Positions 57,740 through 64,000 of a stretch of 64,000 bases of DNA are shown piece by piece. The DNA comes from Clavelina lepadiformis. Its lineage: Eukaryota; Chordata; Ascidiacea; Aplousobranchia; Clavelinidae. The DNA lies in the NCBI RefSeq assembly GCF_947623445.1, contig NC_135246.1, positions 10,275,856 through 10,339,855 of the forward strand, read 5' to 3'. Both the position numbers and the translations under genes were made by a program. Within the stretch, counting starts at the first letter, position 1, and the number at the start of each line of letters is the position of its first letter. A model generated the notes under the pieces. It saw only the letters and a program-made list of their open reading frames with translations, did no database searches and was not told where the DNA came from.

Positions 57740-58145
57740 ATCATGTCTATTTTCACATGTCTCCAGGAAACGAGGAATAGGATTTGAAAAAAGCTATAAT
57801 GTTCAAGCATTAGAACCCTTTGAATGTTTTTTTGACCCGATCACAAATTCCCATGCTGGATGTTTAATGTCCAGGCAACCTTTTCATTTTTGTCTTGAAA
57901 TTATTCGGATTCTAAACAAGGTTATAATGAATGAGTTTGTTAAAAAGTATTGGACTAAAATTCCAAAAAATTGTCTCTTTTCCGAACACAAATTTTCATG
58001 TCGGACGTTGAACAAACAGCTACAATTCCAAGATGATCTTAAATTTCTGAAAGTTTCAAAGTGAGGGACAAGTCCATAAACAAGTTTGCCTCAAATGAAA
58101 GAGTAGTTGTCTGTAATTATACTGGTGAAAGGATTTGTACTGACA
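57740..58145. other. Stretch right of the LTR element, nothing certain
   Basis: A 65-codon open frame at 57867-58064 has no recognisable motif. Confidence 0.35.
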
Positions 58146-58149
58146 CGTT

Positions 58150-58520
58150 GTGGTTAAGCAGTTATTGCCATAAACAAGTGGCAAAAAAATTCACCACTTA
58201 ATGATAACGAAGATGGCGGTTCCTATTACGTCAAAATAACGGAAACAATAGGGATGACTCAGGTATTTGGATCAAGTATGAATAGTTTTTCGCGTGACAA
58301 ACAAAAAAGTAGCCTACTGGTAATAGGTACAATTATAGCGTACTTAAGTGTATAACAGGAACACTTTGCATTAAGTAAACCTAAAGTAGCTTGCCGTTTA
58401 TGTACTATTACCGGTTGATGTACACGCTAACCTGCTGTACAGTTCAGTCTTGGATGTTGGCTATAGTTTAGTCCGATACCGCTAACTGCAGAAAAAACAA
58501 GAATGCTTTACCAGTTTATG
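58150..58520 (+). repeat. Dispersed repeat R2, copy 2 (no hAT insertion)
   Basis: Reverse complement of 44057-44760 without the hAT MITE. Around ~58400-58435 the sequence reads across the position where that MITE lies in copy 1. A further short shared block (TTTGATTTAAGGCCAACCTG) is at ~58802. Confidence 0.78.
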
Positions 58521-58859
58521 TTTAGTACTGTCATCTGTGACGGTCCTATGCTGAGAATAAGCATTACCTGCTAATAATCACCAATATCTATGGAAATATA
58601 TTCCATCCGAAACGCGTTAGCTAGCTTACCCAATACCTAATACAAACCCAAGTCACCAGGCATTTTTTCACATGGTGACGTAACAAAATCCACCCTCTTC
58701 GTCAAAGTACGAGAAATTTGCGATACAATTTTGGAAATAACTGCCTAACTACTACAGACTACTAAAAATCCGTTTACCATGTTGTTTCCCAACAACTACT
58801 CTTTGATTTAAGGCCAACCTGTTTTTGTACTTGCCCCTCATTTTAAAAGGAGCTGTAAT

Positions 58860-60780
58860 GATTCTATCTATAGAAAAAACTTTTTGATTTTTGGTCATAA
58901 CCAACTATTACTTCTTTTCCCAAAACGAATCTCAACGAAGATTTCTAAAGCGCAACTTTTTAATTGTGATGTCATCCCTATGGCAGAAGTGCGTACAAAA
59001 CGTTTACATAAGAAGGTAAAAATGCGCAACTAGTTGCTGTTAGTTTTGCATTGCTGCAATTCTTACATTGAATTTGTACAATCCATTTTATTATTTATTT
59101 CTTTCTTTGTACAGTTCATACAATAGCTGCAATTTAAATTTGAACGTTTCGTCACAAAGTTGCAATTCAACCACAAACCTGGAAAGAGTTTGTTATTTTG
59201 TTTGCAAAAAAACTGGTAGCAATGCCGTTATTGTGTTGAACCATACAAGTAGGTAGTACGGTAAGTTTCAGTGGGTAAGTTTTTATCGGTTAATAGGTTT
59301 TCAGGTTTTTATAAATTTTATCTTCCTATATTTTTCTTACGGGTTTCAGTGGAAATACAGCAATGATTGACTGCATTCGTTGTCGTACATCTTGATTATA
59401 TTTCGGAACTGTTATTAGTACCACTTTCTTCTTTATATGCTTGGTTTTTGCAATATAAAGCAAAAACAAAAATAAACATGTGTCCCAAGTAATATTTTGA
59501 CTTTAAAATATAAAAAGCATAATGTGAACCAGCTGTGTTATTAACCTTTATTGCCAACCGTTCTGATTTTGCAAAACGTATTATATTTTGAGAAAGCTTT
59601 ATTCACGTCAAAGCGTCACGCCACAACAGGCAGTGATTCTAGCTTGTAGAAGTATATGTCGGGTGGTGTAACTCTAAAAATAGCGATACGTGAATAGACC
59701 GCATGAAGCGTGACACGTACCAGGCATTTCGTCACAAAACGAGAAACCACCCGTAAACAAACGTTCCTTGCTGGTTCAAAGCGCAAAGAGACTTTTATAT
59801 ACACTTTACACTTCGCAGCCCGGTTTCTGCAAGAGCATATGTAACAAAAATCTATTGAAAGACAATCTCATTGGATAGAATGAAACTGCTTGGTTTGAGG
59901 CGAGAAAAAAGTAAACAGTTGATTGTCGCTGAAATTTAGATCGTGCAGTTAGTCTTTTACACAAATTTCAATCATCACTTTTAGATTTAAATCATACACC
60001 TGGGAACCTTTTTAACTTAGAACAGTAAGCTAATGTGTCGAAAATACATCATTATAAAAACTTATTGACAAACGTCTTCGTCTATGTCTGCTCGTTTAAT
60101 AGAGCCTTTACAATCTATTTATGCAATCAGCCAATCTGTCTGCGATCAACAGATTTTTACGTTTTGTAATACTTTTACCACTCCAACAACAGTCGACAAC
60201 TCATATTTTGAATGATTGATGCAGCTAGTATAGGCTACTCTAAGTAAAATTTTTGATACAGAAAAACTAAGGTTAAGGTTGAAATCGGTTTCTTGCAAGG
60301 TTTAGAATTGTTGTATAAGGATACATAATAACCAACAAAACCGTAAAGCCAACAAATGTTTGGTTATAAGATTCTTTTGGGAAGTAAAAAATGCAATAGA
60401 TTTGCAGTTAGCTGACCACTACTGCCGTCCGCTTTATCTGCAATGAGACCCACAGTATATAGGTGATACCGTATGTCTTTGACGTCGAACGAACATGCCA
60501 CGCACTTGGAACTTTTTAAATCCTAGCATGAAACCGCAAAACGCTTGGCTAGCCATAACTTATAATAAGTTGAGTTGAAAATGGTAAAAACCAACATAGC
60601 TTTATTTTCAGGTATTTTTAGTCCAAGTCAAGCCAGTAGAAACTTCCCAAGATATATAAATAAATTGGAGTTAACCCAATAAGACGCAAGCAAAGAACTG
60701 ATGAATTTTAGAAAATATTTCATCATATTTCAACTATCTTAGTGTACAAAATAGAAACTAAAAGACTTAATTAGATAGGT
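58860..60780. other. Gene-free stretch upstream of the PH-domain gene
   Basis: Short open frames only, none with a recognisable domain. It should include the promoter of the PH-domain gene, but no motif stands out. Confidence 0.45.
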
Positions 60781-60803
60781 GTTACAGGTTAGTTTATCAA
60801 AAG

Positions 60804-62840
60804 ATGGAGCCGAACCCTCGAGCATTTAACCCTCAAACCTCCGGTTTTTACCCTGCACTGACGTCAGCTCCGTCATTAAATGATGTAAGTTATATTATCT
60901 GAAGTGACTAGGTATGAAGTTACAGAACAAACTGTTTTAAATTTGTGAAATCAAGCTTTTTGCATGTTCTTTCATTATGTCTAATAAATCTGAGTGAACT
61001 GACTTATAACAATTATTCGAACCGTCTGGAAGGGTTACAATACTGTACATGTTATGTTCATAAGGAGAAGTGAAAAATGAAATAGTATGCAGGCTTTTAG
61101 AAGATACTGTAGAGTAAAGACTATATTATTTCATTGGCGCTACAGTCAGTTTTCGAGTTAGTTGCTACACTTAGTTTATTCCAATACCCACATCATTCAT
61201 GCCATAAAACTACATTTAGATCTACCATTCATTTACATTTCAAAGTTATAAGAATAACCAATATGCTGTAAATGTAAGTTTCTTGTTTGTTTATATGGCA
61301 GACAAATGACCTTCAGCCACCACCGTATTCTCCTTCGTCGACGGAGCAGTCAACTTTTTCACCTAACCAGCAACCTCCAATTTTATCCAAACAGCAGCAT
61401 ATGTCACAGGTGACAAAGGATTTGTATATTTAGAACAATTGAGGAATTGCAAAATTTTTAAGTAAAAATTCGTTCCGAAGGTGCTCTATATGTGATTTAA
61501 CAGGGCCTTAGGTCATTAGGTTGAACAGGTTTTATTTGTAAAACGCTGCGCTGCTTCAGTCAAGTTTGTTGTAAACTAATTTTGTGTTCTCAACTTTGAA
61601 ATTAACTAAAAATAAAATAGTTTGAAGGAATTGAAGTAGTAAGTGAACTACAGTAAAATAAAATATGAATTTGATGTACAAGTAGGCTGTACCAAAGAAT
61701 TATATACGTAAAACTTTTTTAGGGTGCTTCTAGTCTATCGCAACCAGTAATGCAGCCCGTTACAATCCCATTGCGTTGCAAATCCGGGAATGTCGAAATT
61801 GGGATTGGTAAGCGCAAAAGTTATCTGAAGTTACTGTATACCATGTGATATTTATCCAGTTATGCTTCGATATTTAGTAAGCTCTTTACGCCTAAAATTA
61901 CTGTAAGAGTTTAAGGTGGTATACAATGATAGATTTAGCGTTGAACGAATTTATTATAAAAGAATTTGGCATAAAACTACATTATGCAGCTTCAGGTTTT
62001 CAATATGGTTGAGTGAAATAAACACGATCTTCAACTAATTATTTTAATATATTTCTTTTTAGGAGATAATGCGGACACGGAAAAAATTCGATCTTGGAAG
62101 GGCCAGTATATTGAAGTTCAGGATGGAGTTTTACGAATTGCTGCTTCCAGAAAGACTCGCAACCAGCATCAAACAATATCTTTGAGCAACCACTACATTG
62201 CTAAGGAAGGCAAGAAAATGGTGGCGCTTTATGGTAACCCTAAAGTTTACGTAATAAAGTCTAGCTCAGAAGTCAGAGCCCACGAATGGTTGTTGGCCTT
62301 ATCTCAATACTGCTACATAGCCCCGATCATGGAAGGTAAATAATCTAAACCGCTTAAAAAGTAAATATTTTATTCTATTTCATATCTTTTATATAGAATG
62401 CACTAAAATCTGTCGCTTGTATATGCTTTGCTATACTGAAATCTATTTTATTTAATCTTCGTCTCTTGTACTTTATATCCTGTTGATTCAGTTTTATGTT
62501 TACTTTCCGTCAAGGCTACTGTGATAAAATGAGCCGCGGGAAGAAGGTTTGGGAAGAAAGATTTGTTCGTTTGAACGCCAATGGTGTCGTTTCGTGGTAC
62601 AGAAGCGATCATGAGGACTCGGAACTGAAAGGAGCCGTCCAAGTTAGAGGAGAACCTTGCTCTCTTGATGCTGTAAATCCAACCATAATCCACGTAAAAG
62701 TAGATGCAAAAGGTTATCAGTTTCGATTTGACAGTCCAAGAGAAGCTGCACTCTGGCTGGCTGCTTTCAGCTGGCATGTTAAAAGAAAGCCTCTTCGTAA
62801 ATCTTTCATTCCTATACGAAATAATTCTAAATGGCGGTAA
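60804..62840 (+). CDS. Protein with two tandem PH domains and a PPPY motif
   Basis: Five exons with GT-AG borders and compatible phases: 60804-60884, 61302-61409, 61723-61807, 62063-62335 and 62515-62840. Together they make 290 residues. Residues ~1-80 are Pro/Ser/Gln-rich, with PPPYSPS, a candidate WW-domain ligand (PPxY). Exon 4 codes the first PH-like domain, from RSWKGQYIEV to the closing helix HEWLLALSQY with its signature Trp. Exon 5 codes the second: GYCDKMSRGKKVWEERFVRL, YQFRFDSP and AALWLAAFSW. The last acceptor (TTTCCGTCAAG) was chosen because the more upstream CAG gives a stop. PH domains usually bind phosphoinositides or proteins at membranes. Ortholog not identified. No defect is seen; this is the healthiest gene in the window. 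Confidence 0.86.
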
Positions 62841-63107
62841 TGTTGAGTCCAGATTCGTGTTCAAAACGCCATAGCAAATTACTAACATTGTTAGACTTAA
62901 AAGGTATAGCTCTGTCAAGTGTGCTTGTTTATTTATGTCTGACGCTTTGGTATAACACGACAACAGAACTAATCCTTATGTCTAAAAAGCCTACACATTT
63001 AGTTTCTATATACTGGCATCTTTTATGACTTTTGATGGATGGACTGCAGTGTTGTGCTATTTGCTTATCGTCAATGTTATGTATGGCGTTGTACAGAGTG
63101 TACACAC

Positions 63108-63113
63108 AATAAA
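63108..63113 (+). promoter_or_regulatory. Candidate poly(A) signal of the PH-domain gene
   Basis: AATAAA lies 268 bp after the stop codon. Other AATAAA copies occur further down (~63594), so the real end is not fixed. Confidence 0.4.
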
Positions 63114-63119
63114 ATACTT

Positions 63120-64000
63120 GTTCGTCCAAAGTTTAAATCTACTTTCAATTTTCTTTCAAAAATTGCTAAGTGTCTGCACAAACTGTAGATTACGAGCACT
63201 TTTTAAAACTGTCATTTCAAAAGTTCTCCTGAAAGGCGTTTTATTTTGAAACCAATACACAAGATGTCGCCTTCGTTTTTCATTTCCATTAGCAATTTTT
63301 GTGATGAATTACAACCTAACAAATTTTTACATGTTCGCAAGGTGGCGACAACAAGCCACAAGGCACTGACAAGCCTAGTCAATCAAGCGCTAGTTTCAAG
63401 TGCTTTTGATCTGCTGTGTTGTCAAAAACGTAGGTTGAATTACGTCAATCCTCAAACGAAAACCTGCGTGGGTGTTGTCATGTGAATGATATTACGAGCG
63501 AGATAACGACATATTGTACGATGAAAGTCTACATCCTACGCAATGTTGTGTATGTGACTGCGTGTGTATATTGCATCTATCTGTTTCAGATAAATAAAAA
63601 TGAATATAAATCAACGCTATGCAAAACACTACAATTACATAAACCAGGTAGAAACAATACAACAATACACTTTGATTGCGACTGACTCATACTTACAATT
63701 TTAAATAACACTTGCACTTGATTAAAGCCTAAGCGTCAACTTCTGTAGATGATTAACGTTTTGTGTACTATTTAAACATCTTTAGACATACACAGTATTA
63801 GTATTAGTACAGTACACAATAAGGTCTTGCTTGGTATAACTTTATTTAGTAGCATACATTTGCGTCGTGATGAAAAGATTATTAAAGGAACTTTCGCGCT
63901 GATGCAAAAGTTTGTTGCTACATGATATTGCGTTGATATTTAACCACTGACAAGGTTTTCTTCCGACAGATATTAACGTTTTTTGCCTTAAACGTTTACA
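63120..64000. other. Gene-free right edge
   Basis: Short open frames only, no recognisable feature. Confidence 0.5.

Noticed and set aside
59616-59804. 62-codon minus-strand open frame
   Set aside because: No domain, no neighbour exon with a fitting splice site.

Overview
The window is AT-rich nuclear DNA from an animal. It has spliced genes with GT-AG introns, clustered tRNA genes, and many DNA transposons and LTR elements. The mix of a secreted C-type lectin, a receptor made of LDL-receptor class A (LDLa) repeats joined to a relaxin/LGR-type seven-helix domain, and compact introns fits an ascidian tunicate. That assignment is inference; no single gene here proves the species.

Layout. (1) 1-15.2 kb is a tandem array of a ~1,408-bp unit. 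Each unit carries four tRNA genes in two tight pairs, Glu-Gly and Ile-Phe. Eight units lie on the minus strand, then an inversion junction at ~12.45 kb, then two plus-strand units, the last one decayed. A ~2.0-kb piggyBac-type transposon sits in unit 6. (2) 15.5-17.2 kb on the minus strand holds a secreted C-type lectin gene broken by a hAT MITE in its signal-peptide exon and by one in-frame stop, plus an orphan paralogous signal-peptide exon upstream. (3) 17.4-21.5 kb is gene-free and holds a foldback element, a dispersed repeat and a long-TIR Mutator-like (MULE) MITE. (4) 21.5-46.3 kb holds five copies (A-E) of a gene family I do not recognise: A nearly whole, B decayed, C a fragment split by a gag-only LTR element, D and E intact. 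Between them lie the LDLa-GPCR gene (28.5-32.7 kb, two in-frame stops), two partial GPCR copies, a decayed dispersed-repeat protein gene (33.5-35.0 kb), a LINE fragment and dispersed repeats. (5) 46.7-50.1 kb holds two more MULE-like elements and a hAT fragment. (6) 51.2-57.7 kb is a hAT MITE whose right target-site duplication was split by a young, nearly whole Ty3-type LTR element. (7) 60.8-62.8 kb is an intact five-exon gene for a 290-residue protein with two tandem PH domains.

The genes do not form one pathway. The lectin and the LDLa-GPCR are surface or secreted recognition proteins of kinds that expand by local duplication. Both keep their reading frames almost end to end yet carry premature stops, so they look like recent losses or null alleles. 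The best candidate for something undescribed is the A-E family: ~310 residues, two coding exons with a conserved 85-bp last exon, and a similar helix-like motif at both ends of the protein. Next are the MULE-type elements whose terminal inverted repeats are themselves short tandem repeats, and the tRNA array with its internal duplication, inversion and chimeric tRNA. All statements come from reading the sequence by eye; no searches were run.
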